Shown in pieces: positions 36,486-58,631 of a stretch of DNA of 64,000 bases. The notes beneath the pieces were generated by a model that saw nothing but the letters and a program-made list of their open reading frames with translations, was not told where the DNA came from and searched no databases. Position 1 is the stretch's first letter. Each line of letters begins with the position of its first letter. The translations under genes were made by a program, and so were the position numbers. The stretch is from the NCBI RefSeq assembly GCF_021018895.1, contig NC_079386.1:10846335-10910334 (forward strand). Direction: 5' to 3'. The DNA is from Seriola aureovittata. Taxonomy: Eukaryota > Chordata > Actinopteri > Carangiformes > Carangidae.

Positions 36486-37666
36486 CACACACGATTTCCT
36501 GCCTCTGTGTGCAGCAAGCTTAGCCCGGCCCTCTGACTCAAACCACAAGAGAGCGGAAACTTGACTGAACCAGAGCTTTAAGTGGAGGGAGAATACAAAT
36601 GCATCTTTCTAGTACCACTAAGTTTTTTCTTTCTTTTCCTAAAAACATGAACTAACCCTTTTACCCATCACCCTCTCATTAGTGACTCACTCTCAAGTCT
36701 CCACAGTTGGCAAACATCACCACAGTAACTGACCCAAACACACTTATTAGTCATATATGGATGTCCCAGGCAAACACGCCTGTATGTGTCAGTGTAAGAA
36801 GCAGAGTGCAGCCGGGCATCATTAAATGACGTGCCCTCTTGCACAGTTTGAGCTGCGTCAAACCTGTGATTAATCAGTTCTACAGGTGAAGATTACAAGG
36901 CTGGAGGATTCTTAGGAAAGCCCACTCATATCTCCATACGGGTGTGTACCAACAAGAGATGCACTAACATCAGCCACACTAATAATTTTACTTATCTAAA
37001 GGTGCAGATGTCACGCCTTCAAACAAGTATCCTTGCCTTCAAAGTTTGTTACGTCATGTTGTTTACATATACAAGAAAACACTTTACTTAGTTACCATTA
37101 AATTGTATTCATATTTAGAGAGTTACTTACTTAAAAAAACGCCACAGTCAGTCTTGTTCACTCATTTATTCAACTGTTTGGTGCAGGTTTCTGAAAGTGC
37201 CAATTAATTGAGTTAAGGATTTGTGACTGGAATTTAAAGGTTTTAAGTCAACAAACTAAAATTTTTAGTTAACTACATTTTAAATTAATATCTATGCAAC
37301 AAAATTATTTTGGAAACTACAGTAAATTACTTTTAATTAATGCTATTCAAACAAACTCAAAGAACTTCATTTGAAATTTTAGTAGAGATCCCGAAGTTCC
37401 CAAAGATGATACAAAACTGCATGTCACGTAGGGTTTAGTGGAAATGTGTATAAAATGATGCACAAGACATCTGAAATATTTGATGATGAGCCATAGAAGT
37501 GTGTTGGGTTTCAGGATTTCACCAACATCAACATCATACAGTTTCAACAAGCACAATATACAAGTATATGGTTCTCAGTACACTGCGCATGATACTGTCA
37601 CACACATTTAAAATAGGGAAATCAAATGAAAACATGTGTTACATGTGTCAAGTGGAAAGGCCTTAC

Positions 37667-37758
37667 CCAGCGTAGGTCTATATTTTTCTGTCTCTCTCAT
37701 GGGAATTCCCTGTCTCCATCTGGTGGCCAGGAAGTGCAATGAAAAGATGTTTCTCTGC
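37667..37758 (-). other. capg: Candidate 5' UTR exon of capg
   Basis: On the minus strand a 92-base segment lies between a good acceptor (TTTCCTCTCTCCTGCAG) and a good donor (CTGG|GTAAGG). Another possible donor (GGAGT|GTAAGT) is at 37837 and could end a first exon further upstream. Placement between polr2a and capg on the capg strand suggests capg 5' UTR. Confidence 0.35.
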
Positions 37759-38494
37759 CTGCAGGAGAGAGGAAATGATAGAAACAGTTTGAGCTCAAAC
37801 AATAAAACAGCCTTCCATGAATGTTAAGACACTTACACTCCTGGTGTTTCGGTCAGTAAATGGCTGTAAACCTGTAATGAGTTAATGACAAACTGCTTGT
37901 CAACTTGTCGTCCCTCTTACTTGCACAAGCCAGTTCAGAGGTTTGCAATAGATAAACATTGAACAGCTGATTAGCTTGAGCTAATGTTAGCTGTTGTTTG
38001 GCTGACTTTAAGGTCAAGTCATGTAGCACAATAACTGGCAATTAAATGCCAAAACACATCAACCACTTCCCATATTTTACCCGTAAATCTCCCAGACAGG
38101 TGGCTGACCTCTGTCAGGTGACTCAACAGACAAGCTCGTGCCCCGTGGTCAAAATTCTGGTGCCATTATGTTATTAGTTGTGCACCTGAAACGTCTCATG
38201 ACTGTGACTGTGTCAGTGCCACTTTGTGTATGAGCCTGATTTTCAGTCTAACTTCCTGTCAGCGAGCAGGTGAGTTCACAGCCAGGTGGTGAGCGCCCCC
38301 CACAGGAAGGAGCGCGTCAGCTTTTCACTGACGTCCGTTTGCTCTCGTCAATGGTCTTATGACGCAGGTGTTGTGCATCAGGACTCATGAGGTGTGTCCT
38401 TATCGTTACCTCAGCAAATACAGGCGGTGTTGTTGCAGATAATTTACCTCTCATTATATAAGACACAGAAGTGCAATTACTTTGCTTGACTATT

Positions 38495-38690
38495 TCCTTT
38501 TTCTGCTAAAATATCTTCTACTCCACATTTATTTGACAACTACAGTTACAAGTTACTTAATACAGATAGTTTACAGTATGGTGTAAGTAAAATTTTGAAT
38601 GTGGGAATTTTACTTTACTAGTGTTTCTACACTGTGGTAATGATACTTTTACTCACGTAGAAGATCTGACTAGTTCTTTAATTATTGAGT
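38495..38690. mobile_element. Remnant of a common teleost non-autonomous DNA transposon
   Basis: Contains TTCTACTCCACATTTATTTG, AGTAAAATTTTGAATGTGGG, ACACTGTGGTAATGATACTT and TTACTCACGTAGAAGATCTG in order. These are the right-hand phrases of the family whose left-hand end is at 5769. The copy is degenerate and no transposase is present. Confidence 0.5.
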
Positions 38691-39151
38691 AATTCATTGT
38701 TATATAAGGAGCATTGTTTTAGCTGTAGCTGCTCACTTTAGATGCTGTTTGATAGTTCAATCTATGATAATGCATCATATTTTTATTTCAAGATGTAATA
38801 TTTAATACATAAAATCTAAACCTGCAGAGTAACTAGTAACTACACATCAAATAAATGTAAAATGAAAACTACCGATTTGCCCTGACGTGGGAGTATTAAG
38901 TATCTTAAAATGGTATGACTCAAAACTGCACTTTAATTATTTGCATAAATGTACCTAATTTCTACCATTGTTCTCATGATTTAACTGATGTATTTGCCCC
39001 TATATACATATAACATATAGAAACAAACCAGAGACTGTTGCTGACTGATGCTGTCAAACGTAGCATTTGTTGCCGCACAAAATGTAGACTTTCAGTGTAT
39101 CACCTCACAGCTGCAGTTGGGTGATAAAACAGACAGACGTGTAGTAAAACT

Positions 39152-39157
39152 TTTATT
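39152..39157 (-). terminator. polr2a: Candidate poly(A) signal of polr2a
   Basis: AATAAA on the minus strand, the first clear one I found downstream of the polr2a stop codon, about 2.5 kb away. If used, the 3' UTR is about 2.5 kb. A variant signal closer to the stop cannot be excluded. Confidence 0.35.
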
Positions 39158-41702
39158 CATTTTTTTCCAAGTCAAAAAACAAACAGAACAAAGATACAGA
39201 GAATGAGATAATGAATCGATTTCTATACAGTGGCAATTTTAAGTTAAACCTTCCTTTGCCCAGACATGAAGTCGTTCCTCTGCTTGAAACCCTGTCTCGC
39301 CTCTGGACTCACACTAACCGCGCACACATACACACTTTCCATTCATTCAACCTGGGAGTCCCGGAGTCCTGAATTGACTGGACGGCACACAGTTAAGACA
39401 ACAGGATTGGATGCAAGCATAGTGGACAAAATATGACAATTAAGGGGTTTTATGGAAAGCAACAAGCTCCACCACAATATTTACTAAGTGCAATGACCAA
39501 ACCTGCTTTATCTCAAAGGCCAGAGGACACAGTCCATTCAATTCAAGACAACCTTGGAGGCAATGTTTCACAAAATTAGACAAATCATTTAAACATTTTC
39601 AGAACATAACCCCAAAAAATCACTGGTTGTATTTTATCTCCTCAGGACTCCCAGTCAGATCCGATACATCCCCTACCCTCCCCTTGATTTCCCCTCGTCA
39701 CAGGTACATACACTGGTAGAAAAAAGAAACACTGATTTTCAGAACTGAGGATCATTTGTGGATGAAGAGGGAAGAGGGAGGAGACCCAGCTAATCCATGA
39801 AATTCAGAAACCGCGCCGAATGATCAAATGGAACGAGGAGGGAAAAGGAAAACATTTCCATTGTCATCGGGGCGCACAGACGGTTCCCTAACGCAGTCGA
39901 ACTGGGTCAAGTCATGTGAGAAAGCACCCATATTCAAATGAAAGTTCACACTAATGTAGTGGGTAAGGTTTTTTTTTTTTTAATAGAGAGGCCAAAAGTG
40001 CTGTTTCTTTGGACAATCTCTGCTTCACATAAAATAAACTGTTCCACTTTGTTGTGAACAAAAAGGCCAACAGGACAAATGTTGCCCTTTGGCGTCCCGA
40101 GAAGTGAAAACACCAAACTCTTCCTTTAACTGAAGCGACGCCACAGCCTGGTGACAGCATGCAACATTTCCTACAACTGTTAGTGAAAAGAGCATTCGCC
40201 ATAATGGCAAAAACTTGGACTGTTGGGGAGAACAGGGGGAGGAGAAAAAAAATAAACGCACTCCCCTCCGTCCCCTGCCCCTTCATCCACAGTATATGAA
40301 CATGAGCCTCCTGCAAACATGTTTACAAAGTCACCAAAAGCAAACGAGAGAAAAGCCAAAAAAAAAAAAAAATTAAAATTATTAATTTTCCTCTATTCAT
40401 ATTCACACAGAATAGTAGTTAACTTTCTTTCTTAAATAAACTGAACAGTCCAAATAAACCTGTGTACACATCAGCTATCAGAAATGGGACGAAGATTAGC
40501 AAGAAGTGGGAGGGATTTCGAAAGAAATTTCAACCTAAAGCTTGATTAAAATGTATTAACATGTGCTACTCATGCAAACAATGACAAAAGCAGCAACGCC
40601 AAACTAGTATCCCTCATCCACATGTGCCCCATTTCCTCCTAGAATCAAAATGAAAGACAATAATCATTCTGACTATTCATTTTTTTTTTCATATAAATCT
40701 TTAAATTCCCAGTGTCAAGGGAAGAAGAGTATCTGGAAAAGTTTTCTTTTTTTTCTTTTTTTTTTGCTTTTGATGCACAAGTCTCCAAAATGGTAGAGGA
40801 CAAGAGGATGCTGGTGGGTGTTTTTCATGACATCTTTCAGGTTTTGTCTTTGGGGTGTGAAGGAGGAAGAGGGGAGGGCGATGGGTACACACACCTATGT
40901 AGTTAATGATGTTCAGAGTGAAATTTCCCTTTCCTGCAAGCCAGTTTCTCTCTCCTATAATGTATGTATTTATGCTGATCATCCAACTCTTCATTTGAAT
41001 ATAATCAAACACCTAAAGCTTCATCTTCTTTCATCCACATCGCCCCCAAAACTGGCAGAAACTGTACTTTTACAAAAGCAGCAACAGGTCTAACAAGATA
41101 CACCTTGGTGAAATGAGCAGTAAACAAAGTCTAAACCTTACCTCCTTGATTTTTCTTTAGAGCTTACGCTTTAGTGATGAATACAATCCACTTAGCTTTT
41201 TGAAAAAAGGCTTTTGGCAAAATGTACGTTTTCCAGGAACAACTATACACCCAACATTTAGAGAACGAGAGAGAGACTGGATGTAATACACTATAAAGTT
41301 AAAAAGGGACATTTTCTCCCCCTCATGTGTTCACCACATCTTCCTCTCCTTTTCATTCCCTCTTGGGATTTGCAGTTTTGCTTCAACACCCCATGTGGAA
41401 ATTAAAAAACTATTTCAAAAGGCAGCCTTTTTTCCTTCAGGCAAAGCAGTTCAAGTCTTTCACATAATAGTTTTAACTATTTTTGGGGGGGTGGGGGGTG
41501 GGGGGGGAGGTGGGGCAACTCCCTCAGATGGTCAAGACAGAGGTCTCAAAGTGGAGATTTCCCCAAAGAAAACTGATCACAATTGGGACCCCTGTGGCTA
41601 AAAACACCGCCACCTCCAGCTGGTCAAAGATGCTGTCCTTCTGGTGTCCACCACGAGGTGACGGAGTTTCTTCAGGTGCCTCCCCTTCTCAGCCGCCGCT
41701 CA
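39158..41702 (-). other. polr2a: Probable polr2a 3' UTR and downstream region
   Basis: No coding exon is visible. The sequence follows the polr2a stop codon directly, is not recognisably repetitive, and includes a striking G-run cluster on the plus strand at 41485-41515 and poly(T)/poly(A) runs near 39967, 40350 and 40740. It is most simply the 3' UTR and termination region of polr2a. Confidence 0.45.
41485..41515 (+). other. G-run cluster with G-quadruplex potential
   Basis: Plus strand holds runs of 7, 6, 8, 2 and 4 G separated by single T or A. The tract lies about 190 bases past the polr2a stop codon, on the strand that is the template for polr2a. It satisfies the usual pattern for a G-quadruplex in DNA. 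Confidence 0.6.
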
Positions 41703-52217
<10,515 letters not shown>

Positions 52218-52496
52218 CCTGTCTATTCAAAGAGACGCGTCCTTCCTCGGCACGCCGCTTTGTGAGCAGGAACAGCCTTTAAATTGTCACCACGGCTCTG
52301 GTCAGGCCGCCAACGGTGACCGGAAAGTCTCCGAAGGCGATATCCCAGGTACCTCTGCTGTCGGTTGCCTCTATGGCCGAATTATTTATGTTTTGGTCCT
52401 AAGTAAGCCGGCCACCGACTGTTCCCCTCCCTTTTCCTGATCTACACTCTGGAGCGCTCTAAGCGCTTCTGAGCATGAAGTGAACCAACGCTTGGT

Positions 52497-52503
52497 TATA
52501 TAG
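52497..52503 (-). promoter_or_regulatory. polr2a: Possible TATA element of polr2a
   Basis: The minus strand reads CTATATAACC here. A start site about 30 bases further would give a 5' UTR of roughly 250 bases before the ATG at 52217-52215. Placement is reasonable, but RPB1 promoters in other vertebrates are not known to me to be TATA driven, so this is tentative. Confidence 0.35.
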
Positions 52504-52592
52504 ACTGGACGCTTACTACGGGGTTGCACACTCAAAAAAGCAGGGACTGACTCTTCGGAAGGTGGGACATGGATCTCTGTAGTAAAACGCTC

Positions 52593-52849
52593 ATTGGCCA
52601 TTCAGGACAGTGACATGAATAATTAATTTTATAACACGTACAGCCAATGAGAGAGCACGTTTATTTTTTTAACAAATCAAAAATAAAGGCGGGTGTTGGT
52701 TTAATCTGAACTCATCCCTATTGGCTTTATTATAACAGAGTAGGCGGTGCACAGTATATTTTGCATCCTGAACATGAATATTCAATTGAATTGCTCTCGA
52801 TTTGCCCGTCTTGTCATTATTATTGAGTAGTAGAAAAGAGAGCACCAAT
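52593..52849. promoter_or_regulatory. Cluster of CCAAT boxes in a probable bidirectional promoter
   Basis: Four CCAAT pentamers lie within 260 bases: minus strand at 52597-52593 and 52724-52720, plus strand at 52644-52648 and 52845-52849. Such NF-Y type sites in both orientations, spaced by tens of bases, are common in promoters of housekeeping genes and divergent pairs. polr2a starts to the left. Sequence to the right is GC- and CpG-richer (52880-53280) and is a candidate 5' region for a plus-strand transcript. Confidence 0.5.
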
Positions 52850-53407
52850 GGCTGCGAAGAAATGATCCTTTTTAGAATAATTTTAACAAAATCCGCCCCG
52901 TTTCCGATATTTGCCGAATGTGGCCGATGTGAATTTCTTCCCTCAGAGCAAAAATAAAAAAAATCTCTGTTGTCCCGTTCGTCTCGCTCTGGATCAGCCT
53001 GGGCTCTAAGAAAAGAGGCTCAGGGCTGAGGCCTGTCAAGACCTATAATGAAACGGGAAAATTGTCGAAATACATGATATTTTCATGTCGAAACACTGTA
53101 GATTGGATTATTTTTCGAGCTATTTTAGAAACATATCGAAGTAACAGTTCTTCATCCAGTGAATTTTTGGATCTTTGGGACTTTGTTGCAAGCCTCGGAC
53201 TCGCCCGCGAACGATGGCCGGCCAATGGACTGGATTTTCCGTACAGCCCGTAGGAAAGACTGGGGGAAGCCTTAAGTGTTCATTTAACGTTTGTTTTTCG
53301 GATGTTTTTGATTATTTTTACATATACATGTTCTGTATTTGATTTATATCAGATTGTATTGTTCAGTTGTTATTACATTTTTTATATTTTTGTCAAAATT
53401 CGTAAGT
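52850..53407 (+). other. Candidate first exon of a divergent plus-strand gene
   Basis: CpG-containing sequence next to the polr2a promoter. A consensus donor (AATTC|GTAAGT) lies at about 53401-53402. An ATG at 53213 has a strong context (ACGATGG) and opens a short frame beginning MAGQWTGFSVQPVGKTGG that then runs into AT-rich sequence. I do not recognise the peptide, and I found no downstream coding exon in the remaining 10 kb, so this could equally be a 5' UTR exon followed by a long first intron. Confidence 0.3.
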
Positions 53408-55689
53408 TTGTCGTAGGCCGCTTTTCGAAAGCATTCCGAAATGCCGTGGTTTTGGCGGTTAAGTAACATTACTGCGCTATTTATTAAATTGACTATTGAA
53501 TCCATTTACTAAAACCTGCGATTATTACAATTTATGTACAAGCCAGTCAATTATATCTTTAATTTCCAACGTTCAAATTTTGATTTCTTAGTAATGCGGC
53601 TGGTGATCTGGTTAGCTTAATTTAAGACTACTTCGCCAACAACGACGGTATGTTCCCTGCTGTTTGTCTACTATTTAACACATCCTCAGACTTAGCTGTG
53701 TGTAAGTAATGTGGCTTTGATGGGAATATACGAAGTGATTATGTACTCTTATGTCCAGAATATGTCTTTTGTGTAAGGTAAAGTAGCCTGATGGTTTAGG
53801 CTTAGACGCTATGGGACAAAACGTTCAGTTAGCTGCTTACCAGTTAATTACAAGATAATTCAATCCCTGGTTTTGCGAGCCAGCTTCTTTCGTAGTGTTA
53901 GCTTTATTATTTACTGAAGTATTTGGGGGTATTTCTTGTATCATAATGTCCAAAAGACAGGCTAGTACAGCTAGCAGGTTACTCCATTAGCGATCAACAT
54001 GGCGGTGTTTGACGATATGCTTCTTGTTGTGAACGAGAAAAATGGAGTCTGGAATATTCTTGTTGGCCAACAAGACCAGCCAAGGAGCTACGCATTTTTA
54101 AAAAACGTTGAGCTCCGTGTCTAACTGAGAAACGGTAGTGTGAGTGTTTTATCTAATAATGTGGAAGCGTATTAAGGGTCGAAGCTGCCTGGAAGTTTGC
54201 TAGCCAGTATTTCTATAGTCTTGACTCTTCGGTGGTGTCGAAAGTTGAAGCCATTTTGCTAGCTAACTACGTGCATAGTGATCTGTTATTGGACGATTAT
54301 GCTTGCTGTGTAGTCAATAAGCGGTTATAAAGAGTAGTGTAAGTAACAATAGTTGAATTATTAATCTTGCTTTCAGCGACTAGGAAATGCCATTAGCTTG
54401 TTGCACAATAGATTTATCCGGTTAGCTCTTGCTAGTTGTACCCAAGGGAAGAGAAGAAGTAACGTTTGGCTACTGCTGAGGGCTAACTGATTGTCCAAAA
54501 GCGATACAGTACACTGTGTTAATGTTAAATCCTTTGAGAGCCATAAATCTTCATTGTCCCATTCAACCAGTGATAAGGTGTGTGTGTGTGTTTAAAGTGC
54601 TGGAATATGTTTGTGTCGACCATTTATGTATTTTGCCTTCATACAGTAAAAAGGAAGTGGAAGTATAATCGAAATAGTGGTTGAACCACCTTTCATTATC
54701 TCCGTGCTATGATTTCATAATCTCAATCTGGTGTAGTGCTTATTACATGTATTAACTCTGTAATAGTGCTCAAAAGAACATTTTGTCAGCTTATGTTTCA
54801 TTTCTTGCTGCCTTTTGTTTAAATAAAGACACTGAACCAACACGATGGACTGGGTTTATTTTATTGTTTGGGGATTATTCCAGGTAAATTTTTACATCCT
54901 TGAATTCATGTTAAATCGTAACATTCATGTAAAAGTTGGTGAGTGGGATTGCTTAGTGTCTATGTGCTGCTGCCAGCGTGAACATCCCTCTTTGCCATCG
55001 TCTCTTTTTGGCAGGTCCAGCAGAGGACAGTATCATTCAAGCCCAGAAGCAAGGATAGATGCCACATCTGCAGTATCCTTAAACCATCCTCAAACCATGT
55101 TCTGTTTCGAGTTATTTTAACTAACTGAAATGGGTAGCATACATGCCAGGTCTGAAATGCATAGAGGAATGTGACAGTAAATCACTTTGTTCACCATGTG
55201 CCATGCAATACCATGACTATACAAAGGATTCATTATTGACCAGTTGGCTCCCTCCTCTGGCTCATACTGAGAATGATCAGCATTGCAAAGATATTGCACA
55301 ACCACGTTTTCAATGCGGAAGCGGGTCCCACAGGGCTGTCAAACGTGCTCCCTCTGCTGCTCCAAGGAGGTTAGTGCATAGAGGCTTAACGTTGTCAGGC
55401 ATGTCGTTCAGTAAGAATTTAACCAAATGTCTGTAAATAGTTTTGAAATCTAATTATTACAGCACTGTCCTGAAGATATTTCTACAAATTAAGAACTTAT
55501 CCACTCTTGGCCATGTAAGCATTACAAGTAAAACGGATGCAGATCAGTATGAGGAGTGCTTGTAATAAGTATAAGTAACACAAACAGCACAAATGCCCAG
55601 AGAAAAAACACACAATACTCAAAGCTGGGTTGAGTCTGATGTCCATAGTCATTGTAGTGTAAATTAACTACTAATACACACACTCAAGT

Positions 55690-56090
55690 ACTGCGTTGTG
55701 GTACTTGCATTGTACTAGAGTATTTTCATATTTATGCTCCTTTATACTTTGGCTCCACTACATTTCAGAGGGAAATATAATTTATAGTCACCTACATTTA
55801 TCTGTTATTTGGATTTCACATGCAAACTATAGATCATTCTCTATACTGTGAGTGACATACTTAAAATTATAAAAAGTTACTTAAAAGCGTACATATAATT
55901 ACATCAACAATAATCATTTAATGATTAATTGTAGTTTGTCATAATCTAACACAAAAAAAGCAATTGACAAGTTCTTGTACTTATGATACTTGTAAGTATA
56001 TTTTGCTGATAATACATGTGTGCTTAGGCTTGAGTGAAAATTTGGATGCAGTACTTTTTGAATTAGTATACTTTTTTTTCATTCTAATTG
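55690..56090. mobile_element. Degenerate teleost DNA-transposon remnant
   Basis: Phrases such as ACTTTGGCTCCACTACATTT, TTGATACTTGTAAGTATATT-like sequence and TTTTGCTGATAATACATGTG resemble the same high-copy family as at 5769 and 38495. The match is weaker here and the ends are unclear. Confidence 0.4.
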
Positions 56091-58612
56091 ATTTGAATTG
56101 CATTTAAAAAAGTCTTAAATCCAAGTCAATGAAACCTGCAACTTCTCTGTTAACATTAGGTCTTACTGAAAAGTGGTGCGTGGTTTTGGAAGTTGGACAT
56201 TTACTCCATGATCTGGGTGGATTGCTCTTTTCAAGCAGCCGTCACAGTAATATAGTGTTTGTAAAAAGAAAAAGACAAATATAACTTTTGATTACTACCT
56301 CGGCAGTTCATATGTGCACATATACATATGTATTGTACAGCTAGTGCACGTGTTTGTTTTCCAGAAGCATAAATTCCTGGAAAGGGTGAGGATTCATGTA
56401 TCTAGGGGGAGCTCTTGTCTGATGATGTCAGAGCCTGACTGTGTGTGTGTTTTCAGGGGTTGGTGGGGAAGCTTTGTAACACAATAAAGTAGGTGAACAA
56501 GAATGGAGGAAGAAACAGACAGGCGGATGCAAAGCATGTTGGGAGGAGCAGACTATTTATTTGTTGAATCAGATTTACAATCAAAAAGCATAAACTATTC
56601 TCGACTCTAGTTACTTTAGACAAACAGCAACCTCATTATATGTATTCAGCCAGTCAGCCGTTGCACCTGAAGCACAATCCAAAAAAAAAGAGAAAAAACC
56701 TGCTTTTTCTGAAACAATTCAGTCACTGTTTGTGTGCAAAAACTTCTCCAAAAACTAAAATCAAAGCAACATGTCCTTAAGGCTTTGTTGCAGTTTTTTT
56801 TTTTTTTTTTTTCATACATCTTCCCTACTGACTAGAAAATGGAGATTTTGTGGGTCTTAAAGTTTTTTAATCAGATTCTGAACATTTCACGGTGTAAAAA
56901 CAACGAGTCCCAGTCTACAGTCGCAGCTTAATTCTCAAAACCAAGAAATAGACAAAAACGCAGAGGAAATACGCAGAGTCATGGCGGTTTTGTTTCTATT
57001 TGTGGTGCACAAAATAAGAGTGAATCGCCCATTATTGTATGAACAAGAAAAAAAAAAATCTATCTTAGGTTGTATTTCCCCTTAAGTTATGCACCAGGAT
57101 GTTGTTTTGTAATAAAAATGGGTGACGCAGGGTTGGAGGCATGCTCTCTCTGAGAGCCCATTGGAACAGGCCGGCCCATTTCTGTCCGCAAGAGAATGTC
57201 CTGTTCTTTGGGTGTTTGTTTTGGCTGATGTCAGCCTCTGCCAAGCGTCTTCATCTTTCTTTTATCCTTCCTTTTATCATCCGCACACTCTTTCAAGCCT
57301 TCCAAGTTCTCATCTACCGTCTTTTACACAGGATTCTTTTCAGGCGGCTCATTTGCAGAAAATAGTAGACAGACGTAGGAATGTTAAGTCACCTAGTATT
57401 TGACTCAGAGGACACACCAGAGTTTTGCAGGAGATCTACGTTTTGTTAAGGTTCTTTCAGCCTCTTCCTGGAACTATCTGGGTGCTAAATTAATTGCTCT
57501 TGATCCCACCTCGCGTTGCAATCGGCTTAGTGCTAATCTGGGGTTCTCACAGTGCAGCCAAGTCTCGTCTGGGCAACGCTGCCGCACCGAGCTGTCCACT
57601 GCTCTCTTCTCCCAAGGTCTTGACCTCTGGCACCATCTCTCAGGCGTTCCTTTGCCATACATCCTATTTTTTCACTATCATTCCCCTCTCACTTATTGTT
57701 AAGCTTTCAGGAAGCTCCATTTATTTATTGTGAATCAGCTCGGCCTTCCTTTTTTTTTGTACACTTCACCCTTGTACTCACATGATTGCTTTTCCTCCCT
57801 CACAGAACTGTCTCCCTAGTTGATCCTCCCTCTTATGCTCGAACCTTTTTCATAATTTCTCTCACGCCCTCTTCTACTGTCTCTTGTTCTCTCCCTCGCT
57901 CCATTCCCTTCATCCCTCTCTGTTGCACACTAAGCCTCAGAGATGGCCACATGCTGCCTGCAGTGGCTGTCTCCTGACCGTGCCACTTGCTTTGCCTCTT
58001 TTCTCACTTTTTTGTGTTTAGTTTCTCTGCTCTGCTGCTGTTTTGTTTCCCCTGGCGTGATGCCATTGCCTCTGACCATCTGCCTCACTTTCTATTTTCC
58101 CTGTTCCCTCTTTACTGCCTTCCTTTTCCTTTTCTTCTGATGTCAGTGCAGTTAGTAGTGATTTATTATTTTATTTTTGATCACAGGATAAGTTTACTTC
58201 ATGTTTCCGCTGCTCAAAAACCCTTTGTATCTTTCTTTGTCTTTGCAAGACTTTCTCAGCTCCCCGTGTTTCCGGGAGGTTCTGATTGAAGTGTCTGTGT
58301 GCTATTTAAAGAGCCGTGCAGAGAAGCAGGGTTGTTTACAGTGCCCTTTAAAATACAGGCTGTCTAGAAACAGGAAGTACCGTCGCCCCGAAGCGCAGCA
58401 GCACACAGCGTCAGCCAACATGCATCCACTTCCTCCTCCTCTTCATGGCTGAACAGAGGCTCCAGCAAAACAACCCTCACGCTTATCAGAGAATTATGCA
58501 CCCCTCCCCTCCCCTCTGCTGCCTGTCCTCCTGAATGGCGCACATACACAGCAGGCTTTTCACCCCTCCACCATGTCCTATCTCGCTCTCTTCCATTCTC
58601 TTATGCCTACAG

Positions 58613-58631
58613 CCCCCCCCCCCCCCCCCCC
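58613..58631. repeat. C(19) run
   Basis: Homopolymer of about 19 C within a pyrimidine-rich region. Confidence 0.85.

Larger units (their letters stand above)
31244..39151. other. Region between capg and polr2a: capg 5' introns and intergenic DNA
   Basis: Eight kilobases without a supported coding exon. It contains two well-formed candidate 5' UTR exons for capg (36341-36375 and 37667-37758), simple repeats at 33713-33742, 35706-35729 and 36443-36482, a DNA-transposon remnant near 38495, and a 146-codon plus-strand open frame at 34634-35074 with no recognised family. The capg promoter and the 3' end of polr2a must both lie here or at its right border. Confidence 0.55.
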
